Below, in pieces: positions 1-7,778 of a stretch of DNA of 23,982 bases (positions within the stretch are counted from its first letter, which is position 1; every line of letters begins with the position of its first letter). The notes under the pieces were generated by a model that was not told where the DNA came from, did not search any database, and saw only the letters and a list, made by a program, of their open reading frames with translations. This stretch comes from Comamonadaceae bacterium (lineage in GTDB: Bacteria; Pseudomonadota; Gammaproteobacteria; Burkholderiales; Burkholderiaceae_C). The stretch spans positions 1-23,982 of the forward strand of contig CANCDA010000014.1 of NCBI GenBank assembly GCA_947374705.1, read 5' to 3'. The position numbers and the translations under genes are program-made.

Positions 1-66
1 GGTAGTTGTTGAAGTTTGCTTAGACCGCTAAGAAAGTTTGAACTCACAAATTGAGGAGAAATGCCA

Positions 67-1458
67 ATGATTCAAAACCAAAATGTAAGTAAATGGCTAT
101 ATTGCACCCTGTTAACTGCAAGCCTTGGCGTGGGAAATGTGAGTGCTCAGGAGACCGAAGGTATCATTGGAAAGAACGAGTGGCTTTTCAATAAATATGA
201 ACAGTTGAAATCAACCGATGCAGCGCAGACGGCAGCGTCAATAGATCTAATCGGACGGTTGAATAAAGTTCTTAAGGCCAATGGCGTCAGCTTGGCATTG
301 ACGATGGTGCCCTTGAAGATGCGCATTTATTCGGAATATCTTCCCGATAGCATCAAGCTCACAGACTATATGGCGGGCAATTACGATCAGATAGGCAAAG
401 CGTTGCAAGCTGCAGGTGTGACGTTGATTGATCTCAACACACCCTTCATGAACAGCCCTAAGCGCAACTCGGACACTCCCCTGTTTTTTCGGCTTGACTC
501 GCACTGGAATCTGACAGGCTCCATGCTTGCGGCAGAAACCATCAAGGCTGGTATCGATGCCAACAAGGTACTCAAAGGGGCACTCGATGCAACACCTGAA
601 GTGGCGTACAAAATAAGCTTTGGCAAACGTAAACTTCCGTCCAAAGGCCGGAATTTGTTGACTGTATTGCCGCGCAATTCTGGCCCATTTGCACCAGAGC
701 AATTCACGCCAGTCAGTGTGACTAGATCGCAGCCATTGAGCGAGGATGGTCGTACTCCGATTGGAGTCACAGTTTCAGGTAGCAGCTCCTCGAAAGACTG
801 GACCGGCTTTGTGGATGCGTTGCGCTATGTCTTGCAGCGTGATATTTCCAATGTTTCAGTGACGGGTGATATTGGGCCCTGGGTTGGCATGGAAACCTAT
901 TTGCAAAGCCCTGTATTCCAAGCCAACGGAACCAAGTTGTTGATCTGGGAGTGGGCTGAGCAAACCATGCATGCACCACCAGATACGAAGTTCCAAGACG
1001 CACGTTATGTGAGCAACAATACCGAGTGGCTATTGCGCGCCTCAGCCTGGGTGCAGACCGCTTGTAAAGCGTCCGCGGTGACCGCGAATGTGGCGCGGGT
1101 CGGCCTGGCTGCAAATGCCGCTAACATAAAGGGTAAAGACTTGGTCACTGGCCCAACCAGTGAAAATGAGTTCGTAGAAATTACGTTTGATAAGCCGATT
1201 GAGCAACTGGATTACTTGGTGGCGCGCGCGGTCACAACGGGATCAAAAACCTTGATTTTGGAAGGTGCGGGTCAAGGTGTTGCTACACGCCGCTTCACAA
1301 TGAATGTGCCGGGTGACGATGCTGCTCATAACGTCAAGTCACCACTCCCGTCGAATGGTCGTGGTTTTACCAAGGTGCGTATCTACCCCGGAAAGAGTGA
1401 TGGTTTCTCTCTAAAGGATTTACAAGTCTGTCGTCAACCAGAAGACATTCTTAAATAA
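67..1458 (+). CDS. AlgX-like SGNH O-acyltransferase with C-terminal carbohydrate-binding-type domain
   Basis: Probable periplasmic protein that transfers acyl groups to an exopolysaccharide, related to AlgX/AlgJ/WssI. An ATG at 61 lies only 2 bases after the ribosome site (AGGAG, 54-58), whereas the ATG at 67 has a normal 8-base spacing, so I start at 67 (463 aa). A signal peptide ends near VSA-QE (residue 27). The SGNH core carries the AlgX/AlgJ signature: the Asp-Ser-His-Trp motif (D144, H146) and a Gly-Ser-Ser motif with the presumed nucleophile near S240. Residues from about 333 to 460 form an extra beta-rich domain absent from the two other paralogs in this window. It is bounded by the only two cysteines of the mature protein (C333, C455), which may form a disulfide as in AlgX. 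The architecture therefore matches AlgX rather than AlgJ. The nucleophile motif is followed by Ser where the paralogs have Tyr. It sits upstream of the MBOAT gene. Substrate is inferred, not shown. Confidence 0.8.
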   Translation: MIQNQNVSKWLYCTLLTASLGVGNVSAQETEGIIGKNEWLFNKYEQLKSTDAAQTAASIDLIGRLNKVLKANGVSLALTMVPLKMRIYSEYLPDSIKLTDYMAGNYDQIGKALQAAGVTLIDLNTPFMNSPKRNSDTPLFFRLDSHWNLTGSMLAAETIKAGIDANKVLKGALDATPEVAYKISFGKRKLPSKGRNLLTVLPRNSGPFAPEQFTPVSVTRSQPLSEDGRTPIGVTVSGSSSSKDWTGFVDALRYVLQRDISNVSVTGDIGPWVGMETYLQSPVFQANGTKLLIWEWAEQTMHAPPDTKFQDARYVSNNTEWLLRASAWVQTACKASAVTANVARVGLAANAANIKGKDLVTGPTSENEFVEITFDKPIEQLDYLVARAVTTGSKTLILEGAGQGVATRRFTMNVPGDDAAHNVKSPLPSNGRGFTKVRIYPGKSDGFSLKDLQVCRQPEDILK

Positions 1459-1487
1459 ACTAATAACAATTAGTATTTGATTATTTG

Positions 1488-1516
1488 TTGAATTGGTTAA
1501 AGATGTAATATCTAAT
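1488..1516 (+). promoter_or_regulatory. Possible sigma-70 promoter upstream of the MBOAT gene
   Basis: TTGAAT (1488-1493) and TCTAAT (1511-1516) are separated by 17 bases and match the -35 and -10 consensus at 4/6 and 5/6 positions. The surroundings are AT-rich, so chance matches are likely. If real, it would allow MBOAT expression apart from the upstream AlgX-like gene. Confidence 0.25.
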
Positions 1517-1594
1517 GCCAGTTAATTTATAAAATAATGACTCACTCACTTTTCGCATCAAGCAAGCGTTAAAGTCAATTTATTTGAACGGAAT

Positions 1595-1611
1595 GCGAAA
1601 GAAGCTTTCGC
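1595..1611 (+). promoter_or_regulatory. Hairpin just upstream of the MBOAT start codon
   Basis: GCGAAAG (1595-1601) and CTTTCGC (1605-1611) form a perfect 7-bp stem with a 3-base loop, ending 10 bases before the ATG at 1622. No Shine-Dalgarno sequence is visible between hairpin and ATG. It has no T-run and so is not a standard terminator; it may influence translation or mRNA stability. Confidence 0.35.
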
Positions 1612-1621
1612 GCAATGACTT

Positions 1622-3142
1622 ATGTTATTTAATTCTACAGCATTCGTATTCATTTTCATGCCGGTAGTATTTGCTGGCTTTTTTTTGTTGGCGAAATTTA
1701 GCCAGCGAGTAGCTATAAGTTGGTTGGCAATTGCTTCAATCTTCTTTTATGCATACTGGAGTATCCTTGCATTACCGATATTGGTGATTTCTATCCTGAT
1801 CAATTACGGATTCGGCATACTGATATCAAAGGAAAACCTAAAACATCGACAAATGGTGTTGATTTTGGCTATCGTCGCCAATTTAGCGGCCTTAGGTTAT
1901 TGTAAATATGTCAATTTCTTTATTGACAATATAAATGAAGTACGGATTCTGCTGGATTTCGATCCCTTGGACTCAGTGAGTATCATTCTTCCTATAGGAA
2001 TCTCTTTTTTCACTTTTACCCAAATAGCATTTTTAATCGACAGTTATCAGGGCAAAGTAAAGGAATCGGATTTCGTTCACTATACTCTTTTCGTTTCATT
2101 TTTTCCGCATCTGCTGGCTGGCCCGCTATTGCATCATAAGCAAATGATGCCTCAGTTTTCGATGGCAAAAAACTTTGTAATACAGCATGAAAAGGTGGTC
2201 ATTGGCTTGTCAATATTTGCCATTGGGCTGGCCAAAAAAGTATTGATTGCGGATACGCTAAATAGCTACGTGGCCAGCTTTCACGACAATTTGCTACAAG
2301 AGACGAATCCAAATTTTTTGGCTTCCTGGACTGCTTCAATTGGTTATACTTTTCAACTCTACTTTGACTTTTCAGGGTACTCAGACATGGCTGTCGGTGC
2401 AGCTTTGCTGCTGGGTATTTGGATGCCATTTAACTTCAACTCGCCTTTCAAGGCCACAAGTATTATTGATTTTTGGCAGCGATGGCATATCACCCTTACA
2501 AAATATGTTGGAGATTATCTTTACACGCCAATCACATTGAAGTTCATGCGATTGAGCCAAGGGTTTCCATCGGTTTTTGAAACATTTTTCTCGATGGCAC
2601 TCCCAACTGTTATTATTTTTCTAATATTGGGGTTTTGGCATGGAGCGAATTGGACGTATGTGGTTTTTGGGGGCATGCATGGTTTTTATATAGTGATCAA
2701 CCACCTTTGGAGAAAATTTTTTCCTCTTCCACGCAAAGGAAGCAAAAAAGATCAACGCTATAAGACCATAAAAATGGTGGCGGCTTGGACCTTAACTTTT
2801 CTCGCTGTTAATGCTGCATTCGTCATGTTCCGTGCTGATGGTGTCGCCAGTGCAGTCGCTATCTACAAAGGAATGCTTGGTCTCAATGGATACACCTTGG
2901 GGCATATGCCCAATATATATGCCTGGATAGACGGTTTGAAATATACACTTTTGGCAATTGGTTCGGCTTTTCTGATCATTTTCTTTATGCCGAACACTAT
3001 CGCCGTCGATTCATTCTTGACGGAAAAGTTCCCTCGAAAAACCATAGCAGCTTATGCATCAACTCTCATTTTGATTGCCTTGATTTACGCCTTGCTACAA
3101 GTTAATTTTTATGAAAGTCCGTTCCTGTATTTCCAATTTTAA
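1622..3142 (+). CDS. MBOAT-family O-acyltransferase (AlgI/WssH-like)
   Basis: Polytopic inner-membrane protein of 506 aa, close to the usual AlgI length (about 520). In the family it passes an acyl group across the membrane to periplasmic SGNH partners. The N-terminus (MLFNSTAF) is typical of AlgI proteins and supports the start despite the lack of a clear ribosome site. Diagnostic segments are present: FQLYFDFSGYSDMAVG (about 245-259), DFWQRWHITL (283-292, with H289) and GFWHGANW, whose H340 corresponds to the essential MBOAT histidine. A second His is in GGMHG (H353). Many hydrophobic segments span the length, and a basic loop near 364-384 separates the last ones. It lies between the AlgX-like and AlgJ-like genes, the standard grouping of polysaccharide acetylation systems. 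The gene is AT-rich (about 42% GC in one counted line). The usual donor is acetyl; the ACP genes downstream raise the possibility of another acyl donor. Confidence 0.9.
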   Translation: MLFNSTAFVFIFMPVVFAGFFLLAKFSQRVAISWLAIASIFFYAYWSILALPILVISILINYGFGILISKENLKHRQMVLILAIVANLAALGYCKYVNFFIDNINEVRILLDFDPLDSVSIILPIGISFFTFTQIAFLIDSYQGKVKESDFVHYTLFVSFFPHLLAGPLLHHKQMMPQFSMAKNFVIQHEKVVIGLSIFAIGLAKKVLIADTLNSYVASFHDNLLQETNPNFLASWTASIGYTFQLYFDFSGYSDMAVGAALLLGIWMPFNFNSPFKATSIIDFWQRWHITLTKYVGDYLYTPITLKFMRLSQGFPSVFETFFSMALPTVIIFLILGFWHGANWTYVVFGGMHGFYIVINHLWRKFFPLPRKGSKKDQRYKTIKMVAAWTLTFLAVNAAFVMFRADGVASAVAIYKGMLGLNGYTLGHMPNIYAWIDGLKYTLLAIGSAFLIIFFMPNTIAVDSFLTEKFPRKTIAAYASTLILIALIYALLQVNFYESPFLYFQF

Positions 3143-3210
3143 ATGAACTGACCATAAAACAATTGATATAAATTTTTTTCAACTGTTCACATCAAGTCAA
3201 GAAGATTTTT

Positions 3211-4245
3211 ATGAGAAGATGCGCAATCATTTACTACGTAAAGAATGCGTGGGTGGCTTTAAGTTTTTTCATTTTTTCGATTGCTCACGCCGTCGAATTG
3301 CCATCGGTTATTACGGGAAAAAATGAATGGCTTTTTACGCCTCTTGAGTTTGGAAAAAAATCAGATAGTCAAGATACACTAACTTCAATTCAACTATTCC
3401 AAAAAGTAAATAAATTATTTGAACGAAAAGGCATTGCGCTAGTTTTAGTTATTGTTCCTTCAAAAATCAGAATTCACGCAGATCAGTTGCCAGACAATAA
3501 TCTATTGGATAATTACACCGCGGATAGATATGGAAATGCTTTTAAATTATTGCAATCCGATGGTTTGAATGTTGTTAACTTAAATGATATTTTCCTGAAT
3601 AGCCCCCATAGAACTAGCGATACGCCGTTATTCTTTCGCCTTGATACGCACTGGTCCCCGGCTGGTGCAATGCTTGCTGCAGAAGCAGTCAAAGCCGCTA
3701 TTGTCCGTAGTCCAGTATTGAATTCTGCATATGCTGCAACAAACGTTGAAAAATATGGCGTGTCTTGGTCAACGCGGAAAGTAAACACATCGGCGAGAGA
3801 TCTCGTTGCTTTATTGCCTCCCGATGGGAAACAAATTTCCCCGGAGCAAAGCTTGCCGTTTAAAGTTACTCGCATTAAAGCTTCGCAAGTGGGGCTTTTC
3901 CGTGTCAAGCCTATCCAGTCGGGCCTTTTAAATGCGGGTGACAACATTGGTATCACCGTAATTGGCAGTAGCTATTCGAATAAAAATACAGGTTATCCAG
4001 ATGCGCTGCGGTTTACGTTGCAGCGTGATCTTCTTGATATTTCAATATCGGTTGATCAAGGTGCATGGGTGGGGATGGAAGGTTATTTGCGAAATGATGC
4101 ATTTAAAACAAATAAGCCAAAATTAATTATTTGGGAAATCCCTGAGCGCGAGTTGCGCTCACCACCAAACAGCAAATCTCGCGATGCACGATATTATTCA
4201 GATAATACCGAGTGGTATTCAAGAATTGTGGAGCTGTTGAAGTAG
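3211..4245 (+). CDS. AlgJ-like SGNH periplasmic O-acyltransferase
   Basis: Second SGNH paralog, 344 aa. An N-terminal signal sequence or anchor ends near IAHA-VE (about residue 27). The catalytic Asp-Thr-His-Trp motif (D145, H147) and the Gly-Ser-Ser-Tyr motif (nucleophile S254) are intact. Landmarks shared with the minus-strand paralog at 7779-8780 include NEWLF/GDWLF, SDTPLF, KLIIWEIPERE and the RSPPN...RDARY block near the C-terminus, so these two are closer to each other than to the AlgX-like protein. It lacks the C-terminal binding domain of the latter. The ribosome site is poor (only AAGAAG upstream). The gene is strongly AT-rich (37% GC in one counted line) compared with its paralog. 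It is separated by 68 bp from the MBOAT gene and probably cotranscribed. Role inferred: transfer of an acyl group from the MBOAT partner to, or relay onto, the polysaccharide. Confidence 0.82.
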   Translation: MRRCAIIYYVKNAWVALSFFIFSIAHAVELPSVITGKNEWLFTPLEFGKKSDSQDTLTSIQLFQKVNKLFERKGIALVLVIVPSKIRIHADQLPDNNLLDNYTADRYGNAFKLLQSDGLNVVNLNDIFLNSPHRTSDTPLFFRLDTHWSPAGAMLAAEAVKAAIVRSPVLNSAYAATNVEKYGVSWSTRKVNTSARDLVALLPPDGKQISPEQSLPFKVTRIKASQVGLFRVKPIQSGLLNAGDNIGITVIGSSYSNKNTGYPDALRFTLQRDLLDISISVDQGAWVGMEGYLRNDAFKTNKPKLIIWEIPERELRSPPNSKSRDARYYSDNTEWYSRIVELLK

Positions 4246-4418
4246 CATCAGAATTCTTTGTATGAGATGTACGAGAAGAAAACTCAGGATTTGTTAAGCT
4301 ATAGTAGGGTAGCGTACGGTAGTCGGTTGCATTTTTGCTGTTGTATGCGCGCTTGCAAGCTGTGAAAGCGCAAAGTAACTCAATTCATTTCATTCCATTC
4401 CTAAAGGTTAAAAATCCT
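4246..4418. other. Intergenic gap before the ACP gene
   Basis: A 173-bp stretch with no convincing gene. A TATAGT hexamer (4300-4305) lacks a matching -35 at proper spacing. A perfect 10-bp palindrome, GCTTGCAAGC, lies at 4351-4360. A start codon at 4335 in the ACP frame would extend that protein by 28 residues unlike any ACP, so I treat this sequence as untranslated. Confidence 0.4.
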
Positions 4419-4676
4419 ATGCCAACCGATCAAATCAATGCAGTCATTCAGACTCTGCAGCCCATTTTCTGTGACGTTTTCGATGACGATGACCTGGTTC
4501 TCGAAGCGGCCACCATGGCACAGGATGTGGATGGTTGGGATAGCCTAGCGCATATCCGACTTGTTGTTTCGATTGAAAAGGCATTCGGACTGCGTTTTTC
4601 TGCCTCAGAAATTTCGGACTTGGAAAACGTCGGCGAAATGGCTGCGCTAGTTTTGCGGAAACAGACGAGTGTCTGA
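4419..4676 (+). CDS. Acyl carrier protein
   Basis: An 85-aa acidic protein with the ACP fold signature Gly-Trp-Asp-Ser-Leu (39-43); S42 is the expected 4'-phosphopantetheine attachment site, followed by a helix-II-like segment (AHIRLVVSIEKAFGLRF). Length and acidic character fit a free-standing type II ACP. I chose ATG 4419 because AAAGG lies at 4403-4407 and the upstream in-frame extension from 4335 is not ACP-like. It is not the housekeeping acpP: it has the GWDSL type of motif common in ACPs of specialised pathways, and no fab genes surround it. The next gene begins inside its last codons (8-base overlap), so it is tightly coupled to MaoC, SDR and FkbH partners. FkbH proteins classically load a C3 unit onto such an ACP. 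Confidence 0.88.
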   Translation: MPTDQINAVIQTLQPIFCDVFDDDDLVLEAATMAQDVDGWDSLAHIRLVVSIEKAFGLRFSASEISDLENVGEMAALVLRKQTSV

Positions 4677-5088
4677 TCATATCCAGGCCTGGGACCAGTA
4701 CGTCGAAGGTCTTCAATTAGGCTGGTCTTTTTCGGTTTCCGAAGAAGATATGCGCACCTATGGAAAGCTCATAGGCGACTTTAACCCTGTGCATACTGAC
4801 GTCGCATTTGCCAAAATCAAGGGATTCGATGCGCCACTTATTTATGGAATGCTCCTGTCAGGCCAAATGTCGCGCCTTATTGGTCAGGAACTACCCGATA
4901 AGCATGCCATTTTGACTGGGGTGCGTATCGATTTCATTCAGCCCGGCTACGCCGGTGATGCGCTGCGCTTCGATGCCGAACTGACGACGAAATCGGATTC
5001 CTCGGGCGGCCTGGAATTCAAATGTCGTATTACCCGTGCCGATCAACTGCTTTGCCGTGGCAAGGTCATGGCGGTATGGAAGAAATAA
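4669..5088 (+). CDS. MaoC-type hotdog-fold (R)-hydratase/dehydratase
   Basis: A 139-aa single hotdog domain. The hydratase-2 motif is present as GDFNPVHTD (about residues 37-45), giving the Asp and His expected for hydration of trans-2-enoyl or dehydration of (R)-3-hydroxyacyl thioesters. The segment YGMLLSGQMSRLIG (about 59-72) matches the central helix of MaoC proteins, and FIQPGYAGD is typical of the following strand. It starts at GTG 4669, overlapping the ACP stop by 8 bases, and its own end overlaps the next gene by 13 bases. The natural inference is that it acts on the acyl chain carried by the neighbouring ACP. The thioester carrier (ACP or CoA) and the chain length cannot be read from sequence. 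It could alternatively be an inactive thioester-binding protein, but the catalytic motif looks intact. Confidence 0.85.
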   Translation: MSDHIQAWDQYVEGLQLGWSFSVSEEDMRTYGKLIGDFNPVHTDVAFAKIKGFDAPLIYGMLLSGQMSRLIGQELPDKHAILTGVRIDFIQPGYAGDALRFDAELTTKSDSSGGLEFKCRITRADQLLCRGKVMAVWKK

Positions 5089-5765
5089 AAGAACATTCCT
5101 ATCTCCTTGTCACAGGCGGTGCAGGCGGGATTGGCGCAGCACTGTGCCGCAGACTGCCAGCGCTAGGATTTATCCCGATTGTTTGTTATTACAGAAGCGT
5201 TGATGACGCAATCAGACTGGCCACCGAGTGCGGCGGTCACGCGATCTTTATAGACATGTGTGACGCTGAGTCAATTGAAACTGCTATCGAAGAAATCGGA
5301 ACAACTATTTCCATTGGCACACTCGCAGGCGTAGTGATCGGCGCATCGCCACCACCTGAACTGCTACCTTTTGGCAGCCTGGACAGTGAGCACATGCTCA
5401 ACCAGTTCATTGTGAATGTCATTGGTCCGCAAATTTTGTTGGCGGGACTGATCAAGAAACACTTTCGTAAGGTGAGGTCGGGGATTGTGCTGGGAATTTT
5501 GACCCAGGCTATCGGCGATGATGCGACGCCTCCGGCCACGGGTATGGGGGCTTACGTGGTTGCCAAGACTGCGCTCAAGAGTCTGCTCTCGGTCTGTGCG
5601 GTCGAGTATCCATGGCTGAAAGTGAGGACGGTCAGCCCGGGTTTCACCAGGACCAAAATGCTTGATACTTTCGACCCTCGCTACGTCGAAATGATCGAGA
5701 AGCGCAGCACAATTTCCAGTCCGGACGATGTAGCAAAGATGATTATTGAGCAGATATTGACATGA
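5076..5765 (+). CDS. SDR-family oxidoreductase, FabG-like, with non-standard catalytic serine
   Basis: A 229-aa short-chain dehydrogenase. The ATG at 5076 lies inside the end of the MaoC gene and places the nucleotide-binding motif TGGAGGIG at residues 13-20, the normal SDR position; an upstream in-frame start would add 18 residues read from MaoC DNA. Asn114 (NVIG) and the Tyr160-x-x-x-Lys164 pair are present. The usual catalytic Ser about 13 residues before the Tyr is not found; the matching strand reads GIVLGILTQAIG, with T143 17 residues before the Tyr and a small insertion (DDATPPATG). A PG motif (SPGFTRT) follows as in classical SDRs. The likely reaction is reduction of a 3-ketoacyl thioester, or oxidation of the hydroxy form, on the adjacent ACP. 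The next gene starts in its stop codon (ATGA), so translation is coupled. Confidence 0.83.
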   Translation: MEEIKEHSYLLVTGGAGGIGAALCRRLPALGFIPIVCYYRSVDDAIRLATECGGHAIFIDMCDAESIETAIEEIGTTISIGTLAGVVIGASPPPELLPFGSLDSEHMLNQFIVNVIGPQILLAGLIKKHFRKVRSGIVLGILTQAIGDDATPPATGMGAYVVAKTALKSLLSVCAVEYPWLKVRTVSPGFTRTKMLDTFDPRYVEMIEKRSTISSPDDVAKMIIEQILT

Positions 5766-7639
5766 CAAACTTGTACGAAGAGTTAGCTTGGTTGTTGCCT
5801 GCACCTCTAGACTTTCCGAGGAAAGTGGCGGATGCAGTGACTGGACGCGGGCTACAGGAATTGGCAACTTTTGCCCTCGATGACAACAACCTTAGACGAC
5901 TGACCAAGCGCCTACGTCAACTACAGGGCAAGCAGATCAACTTGTCACCTCTTGTTAATGTAAAAATCGGCATCCTCAGCAATTCGACAACCAAGCTGGT
6001 GACTACGCCGCTGGTTGGCACGGCATTGCGCTTCGGTTTGGCGCTCGAGGTGGTCGAAGCCGAATTCGACCAAATTGCTCAAGAGGCCTTTTCCGAAGCA
6101 TCTTCATTCACGGGTCAGGACCTTAGTGCCGTACTGATCAGTATCGATTATCGTGGCCTTCCGTTTGTTGCGAGCCCAGGTGACGCCTCGGCTGGACTTC
6201 AGAATGTTCAGGACTGTCTTGCCTACATTCGCTCCGTTATCGAGTCGGTGCGCACCAAGAGCGGTGCTCAGATACTTGTCCAAAATTTTGCGTTGCCCGC
6301 CGAGAGCCTTTCTGGAAGCTATGAAGGACGTTTGCCGGGTACGCTCATGTGGCTGTTGAATCGTCTCAATAGCGAGCTCGATACACTGGCCTCAGATAAC
6401 ACCTTTATCGTAGATATTGCTGGCTTGGCCGCCAATGTCGGTCTGGCCAACTGGCACGATCCGACGCTGTGGAACATTGCAAAACTCCCATTCGCCCAGA
6501 AGTACCTGCCGATTTATGCGGATTACATAGGTCGCATCCTAGCCGCTCGGCTCGGCAAAAGCCGCCGCTGCCTGATTCTCGATCTTGACAATACCCTATG
6601 GGGCGGTGTGATCGGTGATGATGGTATGGATGGCATCCTGATCGGCAATGGCGATGCCACAGGAGAAGCGCACCTGCACGTGCAAAAGATTGCACTTGAA
6701 TTGCGCGGGCGAGGTGTCGTGCTCGCTGTATCGTCCAAGAACGAAGACGCGACTGCACGTCAGCCGTTTCTGGAGCATCCCGACATGCTTCTCAAGGAAA
6801 ACCATATTGCCGCGTTCCTGGCCAACTGGTCAGATAAAGCGTCGAACATCAGGGCCATCGCCGCAACGCTTTCGCTCGGGCTCGATAGCATGGTGTTTCT
6901 CGATGACAATCCGGCCGAACGATTGCAGGTCAGAAGGGAATTGCCTGAAGTTGCTGTACCGGAGCTACCTACGGATCCGGCTTTATATGCGCGCACGCTG
7001 ATTGCTGCCGGCTATTTTGAAGCCATTACTTTTTCAGATGAAGATCGTCAACGCGCGACGTTTTATCAGGATAATGCGCGCCGCACTCAGATACTCAACG
7101 GCGCATCCGATATGAACGCCTATCTCAATTCGCTGGACATGGAAATGACGCTGGCGCCATTCAATTCAACGGGCCGCGCGCGTATTACACAGTTGATTAG
7201 TAAATCCAATCAGTTCAATCTGACTACGAAACGCTACGACGAAATCGAAGTCGAGCAATTGGAGAAGGATCCTTCTGTTTTCACCCGCCAGATTCGGTTA
7301 AAAGATACGTTGGGCGACAACGGGATGATCAGTGTGGTCGTCTGTAGGAAGGCTGCTGATGTCTGGGAAATCGACACCTGGCTTATGAGTTGTCGCGTAC
7401 TCGGCCGCCGTGTCGAGGAAGCCGTCTTACACGATCTTGTCACCCATGCTGTGCAGGCTGGCGCAACCCGATTGGTGGGGCGCTACATTCCGAGTGCGCG
7501 CAACGTTATCGTCAAAGACCACTACAAGAAGCTCGGATTCCAGCAGGCCTCGGAAATTGATAATATTGAGACTTGGGAATTAGACATCCACAATTATGAA
7601 TTCTCTTCAGTGCCGATCAAGAGAACGCTTGCCATTTAG
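5762..7639 (+). CDS. FkbH-like HAD-IIIC family protein
   Basis: A 625-aa three-part FkbH protein. Residues about 65-260 form an SGNH-like N-terminal domain. Then comes the HAD core: motif I DLDNTLWGGVIGDDG with D274 and D276, motif II at SSKN (324-327), Lys359 and motif IV DDN (381-383), all intact. The C-terminal part (about 455-610) is GNAT-like, including RYIPSARNVIVKDHYKKLGF. In polyketide pathways, FkbH dephosphorylates 1,3-bisphosphoglycerate and loads a glyceryl unit onto an ACP; related proteins occur in surface-polysaccharide clusters. The ATGA overlap with the SDR and the ACP three genes upstream strongly suggest this ACP is its partner. The exact acyl group is inferred. It is the last gene of the plus-strand series and is followed by a hairpin region shared with the convergent operon. 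Confidence 0.88.
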   Translation: MTNLYEELAWLLPAPLDFPRKVADAVTGRGLQELATFALDDNNLRRLTKRLRQLQGKQINLSPLVNVKIGILSNSTTKLVTTPLVGTALRFGLALEVVEAEFDQIAQEAFSEASSFTGQDLSAVLISIDYRGLPFVASPGDASAGLQNVQDCLAYIRSVIESVRTKSGAQILVQNFALPAESLSGSYEGRLPGTLMWLLNRLNSELDTLASDNTFIVDIAGLAANVGLANWHDPTLWNIAKLPFAQKYLPIYADYIGRILAARLGKSRRCLILDLDNTLWGGVIGDDGMDGILIGNGDATGEAHLHVQKIALELRGRGVVLAVSSKNEDATARQPFLEHPDMLLKENHIAAFLANWSDKASNIRAIAATLSLGLDSMVFLDDNPAERLQVRRELPEVAVPELPTDPALYARTLIAAGYFEAITFSDEDRQRATFYQDNARRTQILNGASDMNAYLNSLDMEMTLAPFNSTGRARITQLISKSNQFNLTTKRYDEIEVEQLEKDPSVFTRQIRLKDTLGDNGMISVVVCRKAADVWEIDTWLMSCRVLGRRVEEAVLHDLVTHAVQAGATRLVGRYIPSARNVIVKDHYKKLGFQQASEIDNIETWELDIHNYEFSSVPIKRTLAI

Positions 7640-7691
7640 TCTGTCCTGCAATATTCATCCCGACACAAAGCCTGCGGCCAAGGGCAGAGTC

Positions 7692-7720
7692 GTTCACGCC
7701 GTCAGCCTTGGGGCGTGAAC
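7692..7720. terminator. Hairpin between convergent operons, probable bidirectional terminator
   Basis: GTTCACGCC (7692-7700) and GGCGTGAAC (7712-7720) make a perfect 9-bp stem with an 11-base loop, midway between convergent stop codons. No clean T-run follows on either strand. A second, weaker pair (CTTCGCTG 7723-7730 with CAGCGAAG 7759-7766) lies between it and the end of the minus-strand AlgJ-like gene. The remaining bases of the 139-bp gap show nothing else. Confidence 0.5.
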
Positions 7721-7778
7721 ATCTTCGCTGGAACTGTTTTCGTGTGGTTTTGCCTTGACAGCGAAGCCCGAAACCAGC

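Larger units (their letters stand above)
1459..1621. other. AT-rich intergenic leader of the MBOAT gene
   Basis: A 163-bp AT-rich gap. It starts with a 6-bp inverted repeat (ACTAAT, 1459-1464, and ATTAGT, 1469-1474), then holds a possible promoter (1488-1516) and a GC-containing hairpin (1595-1611) next to the MBOAT start. I see no ORF of note in it. Confidence 0.5.

Noticed and set aside
4335..4418. Upstream extension of the ACP from an ATG at 4335
   Set aside because: The extra 28 residues do not resemble ACP and the ATG at 4419 has a ribosome site.
4669..7639. Reading the ACP-FkbH block as a polyketide or antibiotic cluster
   Set aside because: No ketosynthase, acyltransferase or peptide synthetase module is present; context is polysaccharide modification.
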